Assembly (NCBI GenBank): GCA_021831785.1
Contig: JAKBMB010000028.1
Span: forward strand, 288,620 to 352,619
From: Deltaproteobacteria bacterium
GTDB lineage: Bacteria > Desulfobacterota > Binatia > Binatales > Binataceae
Length of the DNA: 64,000 bases
Direction of reading: 5' to 3'
This document shows positions 25,074-33,651 of the stretch, piece by piece. How positions within the stretch are numbered: the first letter of the stretch is position 1; each line of letters starts with the position of its first letter. Under the pieces are notes generated by a model. The model did not search any database. It was given only the letters and a program-made list of their open reading frames with translations, and was not told the origin of the DNA. The position numbers were made by a program, and so were the translations under genes.

Positions 25074-27152
25074 ATGGCCGAGCACACCGAAAATACGCAA
25101 CCACCGGCGGAAACTAAGCATTTCCTGCGAGATATCATTGTCGGCCCGCCGCGCGACGTTCACGACCCTACGGTATTTCATCGGCTTTCGCTCGCCGCTC
25201 TTTTGGCCTGGGTTGGGCTTGGCGCCGACGGCATGACGTCTTCGTGCTACGGGCCGGAAGAAGCCTTCCTTGCGCTGGGCCATCACCAGTATCTTGCCAT
25301 CTTTCTGGGATTACTCACCGCGCTGACCGTGTTTATCGTGTCAGCATCGTATTCGCAGATCATCGACTTATTCCCCACCGGAGGCGGGGGCTACATAGTC
25401 GCGACCGACTTGCTTGGCCCGCGCGTCGGGCTGATCTCAGGATGCGCGCTGGTGGTGGACTATGTGTTGACCATCACGGTCTCGATCGCGAGCGGCGCCG
25501 ACGCCCTGTTCAGCCTTTTGCCTCTAGGATGGCAGCCGTTCAAGCTGACCTTTTCTGCCTTAGTGCTGCTGGCGCTGGCCGCGATGAATCTACGGGGCGT
25601 CAAGGAATCGGTGCATGCGATGCTGCCGATTTTCGTCGCCTTCGTGGTTATGCATCTGGGTCTGATTAGCTACGGCCTTCTTATCCACGCCGCAAACCTG
25701 CCCGGCGTGATTCACGCGGCGGCGGCCCAGGCTCATGACGACATTCACGCTATCGGAGGGTTGGCCGTAGCGTTCATTTTTCTGCGCGCGTACAGCCTGG
25801 GCGGCGGCACGTACACCGGCATCGAAGCGGTGAGCAACGGCCTGCCAATCTTGCGCGAGCCGCGCACCGTTACCGCCAAGCGCGCGATGCTTTACATGGC
25901 GATATCGCTCGCCTTTCTCGCGGCCGGCATATTGTTTTGTTACCTTGTGTTCCACGTCGCGCCCGAGCCGGGTAAGACGCTTAACGCGGTGCTTTTCGAG
26001 CGTCTGGCCGAAGGCTGGCATCTTGGCAGCCTGCCTATCGGATGGGCGATCGTCACTTTCGCCTTGCTCACTGAGGCTAGCCTGCTATTCGTCGCCGCGC
26101 AGACCGGTTTCGCCGATGGTCCGCGCGTGCTGGCCACGATGGCGGCCGACCGATGGCTGCCCACACGCTTGGCCAATGTCAGCGCCCGCCTGGTGACGCA
26201 GGACGGCGTGTTTGCGATCGGCTTGACCGGCGGGTTGCTGCTGCTCGGCACCAAAGGCGACGTATCGACCCTGGTCGGCTTGTACGCCATCAACGTTTTC
26301 ATCACTTTCACGCTCTCGCAGCTCGGCATGAGCGTGCACTGGTGGCAGGTGCGCCGACTGGGCGAGCGGCGCTGGGCGCGCAAGCTTGCGATCAACGGGG
26401 TCGGCTGTGTGCTGACGTCGGCTATTCTGCTGGCGACGGTAATCGTGAAGTTCGACGAGGGCGGCTGGGTGACGCTGGTAATGACTGGCGGGTTGGTAAT
26501 GGCGTGTCAGTTGGTGCGCCGCCATTACGATCGCGTCGGCGCGGCGGTTGCTCAGCTCGAGGCGCAGGTCTTGCCCCGGATACGCGCCGCTAGAGTCGAG
26601 CATCCGCGTCCCGCGCCCGCCGCCGGCGCGCCGACCGCCGCGCTGCTGGTTAATCGCTTCAACGGCCTGGGTTTGGCGACGCTTTTGAACCTGTCGCAGC
26701 TATTCAAGGGTCAATACGCCAAGGTGGTTTTTCTTGGCGTTGCCGAGGTCGATTCGCGGTCGCTCAAAGGGCCTAAGGACATCCAAGGCCTGGAAGAACA
26801 GTTGGCCAACGATCTCAAAGCGTACTGCCGGCTCGCGGAGGACCTGGGCTATTACACGGAATCGCGGATGGCGATCGCGGCCGATATCGTGGATGAACTC
26901 TACCGCATGTGCCTTGAGCTTGCCGAGCAGTATCCGAAGGTCGTGTTTTTTTGCGGCAAGCTCATCTTCGGGCGCGAGCTCGAGGGCTTTTTGAGCCGCT
27001 TCCTGCACCACCACATCGCGCTTGAATTACAGGCTTTGCTTCAGTTGAAGGGCTTGAGCCTCGTGATCCTTCCGGCACGCGTTGCTCCCGACAAGCTACT
27101 CGATACCTACCGGAGCTCGCCTGGCCCGGAGTCCATGGCTAGAGGCGGTTGA
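25074..27152 (+). CDS. APC-superfamily permease, KimA-like
   Basis: The protein has 12 predicted membrane helices in the first ~465 residues and a long cytosolic C-terminal domain (about 490-692). FPTGGGGYIVATDLLG, LVVDYVLTITVSIASGADAL and TGIEAVSNGLPIL parallel the K+ importer KimA (YdaO) of Bacillus. The C-terminal domain, with NLSQLFKGQYAKVVFLGVAEVD, corresponds to the regulatory region of that family. K+ import driven by protons is the likely role, but an amino acid substrate cannot be excluded. There is no clear Shine-Dalgarno sequence before ATG 25074. Confidence 0.78.
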   Translation: MAEHTENTQPPAETKHFLRDIIVGPPRDVHDPTVFHRLSLAALLAWVGLGADGMTSSCYGPEEAFLALGHHQYLAIFLGLLTALTVFIVSASYSQIIDLFPTGGGGYIVATDLLGPRVGLISGCALVVDYVLTITVSIASGADALFSLLPLGWQPFKLTFSALVLLALAAMNLRGVKESVHAMLPIFVAFVVMHLGLISYGLLIHAANLPGVIHAAAAQAHDDIHAIGGLAVAFIFLRAYSLGGGTYTGIEAVSNGLPILREPRTVTAKRAMLYMAISLAFLAAGILFCYLVFHVAPEPGKTLNAVLFERLAEGWHLGSLPIGWAIVTFALLTEASLLFVAAQTGFADGPRVLATMAADRWLPTRLANVSARLVTQDGVFAIGLTGGLLLLGTKGDVSTLVGLYAINVFITFTLSQLGMSVHWWQVRRLGERRWARKLAINGVGCVLTSAILLATVIVKFDEGGWVTLVMTGGLVMACQLVRRHYDRVGAAVAQLEAQVLPRIRAARVEHPRPAPAAGAPTAALLVNRFNGLGLATLLNLSQLFKGQYAKVVFLGVAEVDSRSLKGPKDIQGLEEQLANDLKAYCRLAEDLGYYTESRMAIAADIVDELYRMCLELAEQYPKVVFFCGKLIFGRELEGFLSRFLHHHIALELQALLQLKGLSLVILPARVAPDKLLDTYRSSPGPESMARGG

Positions 27153-27384
27153 GCCGCGACGTCTGCAAATAGCCTTGGCTCGGCAGTCCCACTGGCTAGC
27201 CCGAAGTTCCCCTTTGAAAAGTCGCCACTGCTTGAATTGCCAGGGTTGCGGCCGGTTTGTGGGGCCATAGCGTTGGCATGTAGGGACGACCGGCTCTTTA
27301 TCGCATGCAGCTCTGCGCTACATTTTTTCGCCGCGCAGCGTGACTTGCGTTTTCCGCGAATCGAGAGCCGGTCGCTCCAGGTGA

Positions 27385-28605
27385 CTAGCGATGCATCTTG
27401 CTGGTGTCGTACAGATTGCCGAAAAGCACCCAGCGCGTGCCGTCAAACTTAGCCAGGTAAACTTGTTTTATCGGGTAAAAGTCGGTCGGGCTCGTATTAA
27501 TGGTGATTCCGGGCAACAGAAGCGGCTGGTGCAGGTCATGGAGGTTGGCCGCCTGCCTCATCAAGTTTTCCCGCGAGAGGTCGTTGCCGCTTTGCTTGAG
27601 CACCTGGGCGAAGGTCTGCGCAAGACTGTATCCCCAAACGATGAACTGATCGTACGGGTTGGCCCGCGGCTCATATTTTTGGATGTCGGCGACGTATTCC
27701 TTAAAGCCGGGATCATTGGCGTAGCGCGGGTCGGATGGGTCGATCACAAACTCGATGGTCAGCAGCCCCTTGGACGCCTCGATTCCGGCGGGTTTGAGAA
27801 CCACGTTGACCGAGTTCGAAACGCTGTTGAGGAAGTGCAGCGGATGCCAGCCGATCTCATAGGCCTTCTTGATCGCTTGCGAGGCGTACTTGGGAATCGT
27901 GATGTCGACGAAGACGTTCGCGCCGCTGTTCTTGAGATTGATTACCTGCGAATCGATCGTGGGATCCGTCGTTTCATAGGTTTGCTCTTTAACGATTAGG
28001 TTGCTGCGGCCGGCCGCTGCCAATGCGTCCTTGAAGCCGACCACGTAGTCTTTGCCGTAATCGTCGTTCTGATAAAGGATGCCGATCTTGGCGTTGGGCA
28101 CGTTGTCCAGAACGTACTGCGCGTAAACGCGCCCTTCGGACTGATAGGTGGGCAGCCAGCCGATCGTCCACGGATGGCCTTTCGGGTCGCCCCACTTGGT
28201 GGCACCGGTCAGTACGAAAAGCTGCGGCACCTTCTGGGTGTTCATGTACTTCCAAATCGCGGTGTTAGTCGGAGTTCCGATCGAGCCGACCATCGCCAGC
28301 ACGTGGTCCTGCTCGACCAACTTGCGCGTCACCTCGACCATCCGCGGCGGGCTGTAAGCCGAGTCGTAGCTGATGAAGTTGATTTTGCGCCCGCCGATCC
28401 CGCCCTGGTCGTTAACCTTCTTGAAATAAGCGTCCTCCCCGAGGCCGCACGCGCCGTAAGCGGAGGCGGACCCGCTGTAAGGCTCCGCGTTGCCAATCTT
28501 GACCTCGGTTGCGGTGACGCCCACGTCTTGGGCCCAACTCGCGGCACTCAAGAAAGCCAGTCCCAGCAGCGACAACAGTGCGGAACCTAGAATTGTACGT
28601 CTCAT
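27385..28605 (-). CDS. Branched-chain amino acid-type ABC transporter substrate-binding protein
   Basis: The 406-residue protein has a signal peptide (MRRTILGSALLSLLGLAF, cleavage after SWAQ) and a type I periplasmic-binding fold. VTATEVKIGNAEPYSGSASAYG and NDQGGIGGRKINFISYDSAYSPPRMVEVTRKLVEQDHVLAMVGSIGTPTN are typical of the LivK/Peripla_BP_6 family. The start has GGGAGGG four bases upstream. No permease or ATPase gene is next to it, so it is an orphan receptor here. The ligand may be an aromatic or acyl compound; this is not decidable from sequence. Confidence 0.92.
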   Translation of the reverse strand: MRRTILGSALLSLLGLAFLSAASWAQDVGVTATEVKIGNAEPYSGSASAYGACGLGEDAYFKKVNDQGGIGGRKINFISYDSAYSPPRMVEVTRKLVEQDHVLAMVGSIGTPTNTAIWKYMNTQKVPQLFVLTGATKWGDPKGHPWTIGWLPTYQSEGRVYAQYVLDNVPNAKIGILYQNDDYGKDYVVGFKDALAAAGRSNLIVKEQTYETTDPTIDSQVINLKNSGANVFVDITIPKYASQAIKKAYEIGWHPLHFLNSVSNSVNVVLKPAGIEASKGLLTIEFVIDPSDPRYANDPGFKEYVADIQKYEPRANPYDQFIVWGYSLAQTFAQVLKQSGNDLSRENLMRQAANLHDLHQPLLLPGITINTSPTDFYPIKQVYLAKFDGTRWVLFGNLYDTSKMHR

Positions 28606-28950
28606 AATCCCTCCCCGTGTGAGAGTAAGCCGCGCCCAATTAGACCACGCTGCGCCACCGTGCTGCCTCGCGCGATGCCGACTTTAAGCGTGGCGCGAAT
28701 AAATTAACAAATACAAGGTTTTCAGCGCAAGAACTCGATAAGAAGCAAATTAAGCTAGCCAAGAGCGGGTTTAACCGATGCGCGCGCCTTCACCACGTTG
28801 CGCGCGGGCCGAACAGCCCGACCTCACAAAAGCTCCCAGGTACAGACCTTTGCCCCCGGCGACTCGCAAACTTGGCAACTCAAGTCCCGGTGCCCATTCA
28901 CTAAATCGGGGCGCGCGCGGAGCGGATTTAGTCGCCGCTACCGCCCAATC
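28606..28950. other. 345-base intergenic region without gene
   Basis: No coding frame is supported. A weak inverted repeat, ACTAAATC (28910-28917) and GATTTAGT (28925-28932), could be a terminator for the CoA-transferase genes that end at 28951; it has no T-tract. The right part includes the upstream region of the substrate-binding protein gene. Confidence 0.3.
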
Positions 28951-29853
28951 TCACAAGGGCGATATCTTCTTGCTCTGCTCTTTGGCGACCACCGACCAGC
29001 GCTCGCCCTCTTTGACGATCCAGTGCGCGGCGGTGTCGGTAAACTGCCCGCTCACGTCCATCTCGGTGCGGAAAATCGTCAGCTCCTGTTCGGTTGGAGG
29101 CTCCAGCGTCTGAACTTTTCCGTCCGGCGGCATCAGGGGCTTAAACGACATCTCGGCCAAGACCTGGTCAAGAGTCACGAAAGGAGCGATCGCGCGCAGA
29201 CGCAGATGGCGGCTGCCCTCGTCGAAATCGAACAACGCCCAGTTGGTCACCACCGCCCACGGACCGGTCTTAGCCGGCAATCCCACGCGCTCGCGAGCTC
29301 CTGGAGAACCGTCGAGATAGCCGGGCGAGGAGATGAAGTCGACGCGGGGCACGAACTTGCGCCGCTGATGGTCGAGCATCAGTACAACCCGCCGGCACAT
29401 CGCGGCGATCGTGTCGGCGCCGCCGGGACCGTTGAAGCGCCGGCCCTCGACGCCGTAGGTGCCGAGCCAGGTCGAGTTAAGATTGCCGTAGGGGTCGATC
29501 TGCAGCGTATTGAGTACGCCGTAGTCGAGGTAACCGGCGGCGCAATGGTCGCCGATCCCGTTCATCGTGCTCCACATCAGCGCGCGGTATGACGGCCGCG
29601 CCGCCGCCAGCGTCATCACCGGGTCGAACGGCAACATCGGCTCGGCGCCGATCACTCCGTCTTCGGCGACGTAGATCACGTCGGGCGTGTAAAGCCGCTT
29701 TGCCAGCAGCACCGCGTACATCGGTCCACCGCCCCCGGCCACCCAGTACGTCTTGCGGTCTTCGACCAGGCGCGCCGCGATGCACACCTGAAACTCCCGC
29801 TCGGCGAAGCTCGCCGCCTTGGGCGCCTCACTCCAGGGTCCCTTGCCTATCAC
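28951..29853 (-). CDS. CoA-transferase family I, beta subunit
   Basis: The 300-residue protein belongs to the beta (B) subunits of two-component acyl-CoA transferases or hydrolases of the IpdB type. EDGVIGAEPML and the GVEGRRFNGPGGADTIAAMCRR stretch are typical of this family. In classic transferases a Glu in the beta subunit forms a thioester with CoA; ED in the first motif is the best candidate here. It starts at a GTG overlapping the alpha subunit stop by four bases. Substrate possibilities include acids from sterol-like or aromatic ring degradation; this is an inference only. Confidence 0.85.
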   Translation of the reverse strand: MIGKGPWSEAPKAASFAEREFQVCIAARLVEDRKTYWVAGGGGPMYAVLLAKRLYTPDVIYVAEDGVIGAEPMLPFDPVMTLAAARPSYRALMWSTMNGIGDHCAAGYLDYGVLNTLQIDPYGNLNSTWLGTYGVEGRRFNGPGGADTIAAMCRRVVLMLDHQRRKFVPRVDFISSPGYLDGSPGARERVGLPAKTGPWAVVTNWALFDFDEGSRHLRLRAIAPFVTLDQVLAEMSFKPLMPPDGKVQTLEPPTEQELTIFRTEMDVSGQFTDTAAHWIVKEGERWSVVAKEQSKKISPL

Positions 29854-30839
29854 GCTCGGTATCCTTCGGCTGCCACGGTTGTGGCGCGCCGTTGCAGTTC
29901 CCTAAGTTTGGGCGTCCCGACCCGCTCGATCAGCATCTGCTCGTCCGACGCCATGCCGTAGATCCACTTGTCGAGATATTGCTTGACCCGGTCGCCGTTG
30001 ATCGCGCCGAGGATTTCCACCACGTGGTTGCTGTCCGAAGAGTATAGCCCCGGACATTCGCCCGGATAGGCGCCGAACGGCTGATGGACCACCGCGTCCA
30101 CCACGTAATACGGAATCTTGGTCAATCCCGGCTTATGGCGGAACTCTTCGGTGTTGATGATCTCTTCAGCCGAGACGATCACTTTGCGCGAGGCGAGCGC
30201 GGATTCGACGTCGGTGATGGTGGTGCCGAAGATGCGCGCGTTCCCGTACTGGTCGGCTTGATGCACATGGATCAGCGCCACGTCGGGATTAAGCGCGGGA
30301 ACCACTACCGTGGGCTTGCCGGTGTACGGGTCTTCAAGCAGCTTGGCACCCGAGTACTTGAAGTTGTCGGTGCCACCCAGCGAACGCACTGGGATAAAGC
30401 TGATGCCCATCGCCCCCGCCCGCAACCGCGCGGTCATGATCAGATTGCTGTATTCGTATACCTTAAGCTTTTTCTCGATCACGGCGCGGGTGACCGCCGG
30501 ACCGCCGACGAAAAATCCGAGATCTGCGCGGTCGCAGCATCCGGCCTCGACCAGCATCGCCACGATCACCCAGGTAAACTTGCCGCCCACCCACAGCCGC
30601 TGTTTGCGCTGGCGGATCACCTCGCGGATCAACGTGGCCGGGCCGCGGTTTAGGTAGTTGGTCTCCCAGACCACGTAATCGCCGTCGGCAACGAAGCGGG
30701 ATACCGCCTCGGCCGGCGACATGAGCTTGGCCACAAGCGCGCGTTCCTTGCGCCCGGTCCATTCCCTGAATTGGTCGGGATCAACGCTGAGGTACTCGCC
30801 CTGTCCTTCATCCAGTACGCGCAAACTTTTGCCTGTCAC
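29850..30839 (-). CDS. CoA-transferase family I, alpha subunit
   Basis: This is the partner of the preceding beta subunit, translated first, from a GTG at 30839. The family motif is in KLMSPAEAVSRFVADGDYVVWETNYLNRGPATLIREV near the N-terminus. VVVPALNPDVALIHVHQADQYGNARIFG is the diagnostic CoA-transferase segment (DVALIHV.AD..GN). The 329-residue length fits the IpdA-type alpha subunits. The four-base GTGA overlap with the beta gene ensures equal synthesis of both chains. Confidence 0.86.
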   Translation of the reverse strand: MTGKSLRVLDEGQGEYLSVDPDQFREWTGRKERALVAKLMSPAEAVSRFVADGDYVVWETNYLNRGPATLIREVIRQRKQRLWVGGKFTWVIVAMLVEAGCCDRADLGFFVGGPAVTRAVIEKKLKVYEYSNLIMTARLRAGAMGISFIPVRSLGGTDNFKYSGAKLLEDPYTGKPTVVVPALNPDVALIHVHQADQYGNARIFGTTITDVESALASRKVIVSAEEIINTEEFRHKPGLTKIPYYVVDAVVHQPFGAYPGECPGLYSSDSNHVVEILGAINGDRVKQYLDKWIYGMASDEQMLIERVGTPKLRELQRRATTVAAEGYRA

Positions 30840-31269
30840 GACCAGCGCCCTGTCCCAGAGAAGCGAGCATTAATAGTGAGTCGAACCACGCGACCCCCGC
30901 TTTTTGTCATTCCACGCGCGTTGCGCGCGTGGAAACCCGAGCTCTGTTCCTGTACCGCCGGGATTCTCCGCGAGGACGCGGAGAATGGCGCAAAATGCGC
31001 ACCGCCGGGAAGTACCGCGGTGCGCCGGTGCCCGCATTACCACCAGGCGGCGCGCTCGCATGGCGGTTTACCCTCGCCTACCACAACCATTTATTCGCCG
31101 CTTCTCTTTAATTTACCGCTTCTCTGTGACATGACTCCAGCGCCTCGCGAGAATCTCGACCCAAGCTTACCACCCGAGCGGGTCTTGCCTACGCCCTGCT
31201 GATGAGGCTACCAAGCCTCTATAAAGCCGGCAACCGCGCGTCGTCGGCGCGCGCGGCGGCGCCGGGCCG
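30840..31269. other. 430-base intergenic region with tandem hairpins
   Basis: No gene is supported. The left half carries two perfect hairpins listed below, plus a short direct repeat CACCGCCGGGA-like around 30955 and 31006. The right half, before the PPOX gene stop at 31270, has nothing recognisable. Confidence 0.4.
30910..30986. repeat. Two adjacent perfect hairpins (REP-like)
   Basis: The first hairpin has 11-base arms TTCCACGCGCG/CGCGCGTGGAA with a TTG loop (30910-30934). The second has 10-base arms ATTCTCCGCG/CGCGGAGAAT with an AGGA loop (30963-30986). The first is preceded by TTTGTCA, giving a GTCATTCC...GGAA arrangement known from dispersed intergenic repeats of Proteobacteria. Neither has a T-tract. 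A role as transcription terminator or mRNA stabiliser between oppositely placed genes is possible. Confidence 0.65.
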
Positions 31270-31668
31270 TCAGCCCATCGTGGAGCAGGACTGCGGCTCG
31301 ATCTCGAAAATCACGCGCACGTCGCCGGGCTGATGATACGGGTACTTATCCTTGCCCAGATACTTCTTGGCCATGGCGTCGATGTGCTCCGCCGCTCCCT
31401 TTTCGACGATGTTGGTCACGCGGCCGCGGATTTGGACATGGCGGTACGGATTGTCCGGATCTGAAATCGCCAGCGCCACGCGCGAATCGGCGCTCATATT
31501 GCGGTCTTTGGTGCGGCCGCGCGCGGTATTGACGAGAACCTTCCCGTCCTTGTAGTCCACCCATACCGGGGTTACCTGCGGCGACCCGTCCGGCATCACC
31601 GTGGCCAGATCGGCGAAGGCTTTCTTCTGCGTCAGAAGGTCGAGAAACTCGCTGGGTATCTTTGCCAT
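31270..31668 (-). CDS. PPOX-fold (pyridoxamine oxidase-like) flavin/F420 protein
   Basis: The 132-residue protein has the split-barrel pattern of PPOX-class enzymes: FADLATVMPDGSPQVTPVWVDYKDGKVLVNTARGRTKDRNM and VALAISDPDNPYRHVQIRGRV. This subgroup often uses F420 rather than FMN; the sequence alone does not decide. It probably binds a cofactor as a homodimer in the cytoplasm. ATG 31668 starts with AKIPSEFLDLL, a common N-terminus of the family. It lies alone between repeat-rich DNA and the divergent thaumatin-like gene. Confidence 0.88.
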   Translation of the reverse strand: MAKIPSEFLDLLTQKKAFADLATVMPDGSPQVTPVWVDYKDGKVLVNTARGRTKDRNMSADSRVALAISDPDNPYRHVQIRGRVTNIVEKGAAEHIDAMAKKYLGKDKYPYHQPGDVRVIFEIEPQSCSTMG

Positions 31669-31889
31669 TTCAATCTCACCTCGCGTCCTATGCAGGGTCG
31701 AATTTCAACTTACGCGATTTAATCATGGCGCGACGCGTTCGTAAGAGACAAGCCGCTCACGGCGACGCCCCCGACCGATTCGCGCCGGCCTAAGTAATGT
31801 GCAAATTTTCCCTGGGTCGGCTGCCGGAATTAGCGGCGTTGTCGCTTGACTTATAGTGCGCCATCTGACTAAAAGTCGCTCACCCGAGT

Positions 31890-31926
31890 GCTCAAGCACG
31901 CTTGGGAACACTCAAACATGCCTGAA
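31890..31926. promoter_or_regulatory. Tandem operator-like repeats upstream of the thaumatin-like gene
   Basis: GCTCAAGCACGCTTG (from 31890) and ACTCAAACATGCCTG (from 31910) are two related 15-base units with a 20-base period, followed by a partial GTCAAGG. The first includes the palindrome CAAGCACGCTTG (31893-31904). They sit 30-65 bases before the start of the secreted protein gene and could bind a regulator. A TATAGT hexamer lies upstream at 31852. Confidence 0.35.
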
Positions 31927-31953
31927 TAGTCAAGGCAAAGGGGGGCATCCCGC

Positions 31954-33651
31954 ATGACTAGCAAGATCGTATTAGGCCTTGTCGTAGCGCTATTCCTAGC
32001 GGCCTTCGCGTCCGACGCCGCGCATGCCCAAACGTGCGGATCCACCGATTACACCTACACCTTCACCAATGATTGCGCATACCCGGTCTGGATCGCCCAG
32101 TACAATGGCAACGAGACCTCTGGACACCAGCCGCAGGGCGACAACTGGGCGCTCGCCAACTCTTGCCAGACCAGCGCCGACTGCCTCAGCGGCAGCCAAT
32201 GTAGCGACGGGCAGTGCAGCTGTACAAGCAGTACCGACTGCCCCGGGGGCGCTAGCTGCAACAGCGGCCTGTGCAGTACTACCGACGTCTTCTGCATGCC
32301 GCAGGCGTGGACCTCGGGACGGTTCTGGCCGCGCACCGGATGCAGCGGCAGCGGGAGTACGCTGAACTGCGCTACCGGACAATGCGGAGGTAGTGGCGAT
32401 GGCGCGCTTGATTGCACTGCGGCCAAGGCGACCGGCGACAACCCCTCCACGCTGTTTGAGGTCACCAGCATCACGGGCGGCACCGCCAACTACGACGTAA
32501 GCATGGTTGACGGCGGTAACGTCTCGCTGCGCGCCGAGCCGATCGATGCGAATCCGGGTACCGGATGCATTGCGGGCGGATGCGTGAGCGACCTCAACCG
32601 AACCTGCCCAGCCGATTTGCAGATCACTACGCCGGCCGGCGACGCGCCCACCGCGATTCCGTGCGGGAGCGGCAAGTATTGCCCCGAGGGTACGTGCGTC
32701 AGCAACGCCGGCACTCCGACCTGCGTCATCGGATGCGTCGCGCCATGCGACCAGTGCCAGCAAAGCTCACCCCCCGCCGGCCTGAAGTGCACGGATGAGA
32801 TCGGGAGCTCGTACACGGCGTGCGATAAATCCAGCCAACAGGCTACGTACGAGGATCTCTATTGCACGAAGAGTTTTCATGACGGTAACTCGATGGCATC
32901 GGGGAACCAGGGCACTCCGACCTGTTTCAGTAACCTTGATTGTCCTCCCGGCAGCATATGCTACGGCATCGGCAAGAATCCGGCAGCGCCCGCGGCAGGG
33001 GTGTGCATCAATCCCAGGAGTCCGGCGAACAACGGCACCTGCTTTCAGAACTTGACCACCGGCCCTTGCAGCGCGACCAATGTCGGCGAGCCCTGCGGCG
33101 GATACATGGAATTTTTCAGCGACGCCCTGGGCTATACCTGCCAGGCGGTCAAGTACAAGTACAAAGGCGTTGAGAACACCACATACGCGTGCCTCCCTCC
33201 GACGACCACGGGTCTGGGCACCTGTGAAGTCGCAACCCCGCCCAAAGCCGGGACCTGCGGCATCGGATCCCCGCCGCCGACGCAGGCGCCGCTATACACC
33301 GGCACGGGCTCACCCGCCAATGCGGATTTCGTCACCGCGGCGACACAGGCCGGCGGCGGCAGTGAGCCCTACTACGCGATCTTCAAGCGGGCCTGCCCAC
33401 GCGCCTACAGCTGGAGCTACGACGACGCATCGGGCGGCCTCGCATGCACCGGCGGCCTCACCGGTTTCAATGTCGTTTTCTGTCCCGAGAACGCGCGAAG
33501 GCCGCTTGGAAATCTTGGCTTTGGCCTAGAGAATCGCATTGGAAATCTTGGCTTTGGCTTACTGGGAAATCTTGGTTTTGGCCTAGAGAACCTCGAAGGC
33601 CTCGGTAGCGGCGACAACCCGTATCGGGATTTCGATAGTCACGATTTTTGA
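31954..33651 (+). CDS. Secreted thaumatin-like protein with cysteine-rich inserts
   Basis: A signal peptide (residues 1-26, ending AHAQ) precedes a thaumatin-family fold: FTNDCAYPVWIAQ (37-49), SGRFWPRTGC (121-130), CATGQCGG and ALDC (139-154), LFEVTSITGGTANYDVSMVDG (167-187) and the family end YYAIFKRACPRAYSWSYDD...FNVVFCP (473-511). Two Cys-rich insertions break the fold, at about 70-110 and 240-430; the first has EGF/Dickkopf-like CxxxxDC spacing. After the fold, GNLGFGL occurs three times (518-544). Thaumatin proteins are mostly from plants and fungi, where many bind or cut beta-glucans. An extracellular glucan-related or structural role is an inference. A GGGGGG stretch serves as the ribosome binding site. 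Confidence 0.85.
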   Translation: MTSKIVLGLVVALFLAAFASDAAHAQTCGSTDYTYTFTNDCAYPVWIAQYNGNETSGHQPQGDNWALANSCQTSADCLSGSQCSDGQCSCTSSTDCPGGASCNSGLCSTTDVFCMPQAWTSGRFWPRTGCSGSGSTLNCATGQCGGSGDGALDCTAAKATGDNPSTLFEVTSITGGTANYDVSMVDGGNVSLRAEPIDANPGTGCIAGGCVSDLNRTCPADLQITTPAGDAPTAIPCGSGKYCPEGTCVSNAGTPTCVIGCVAPCDQCQQSSPPAGLKCTDEIGSSYTACDKSSQQATYEDLYCTKSFHDGNSMASGNQGTPTCFSNLDCPPGSICYGIGKNPAAPAAGVCINPRSPANNGTCFQNLTTGPCSATNVGEPCGGYMEFFSDALGYTCQAVKYKYKGVENTTYACLPPTTTGLGTCEVATPPKAGTCGIGSPPPTQAPLYTGTGSPANADFVTAATQAGGGSEPYYAIFKRACPRAYSWSYDDASGGLACTGGLTGFNVVFCPENARRPLGNLGFGLENRIGNLGFGLLGNLGFGLENLEGLGSGDNPYRDFDSHDF

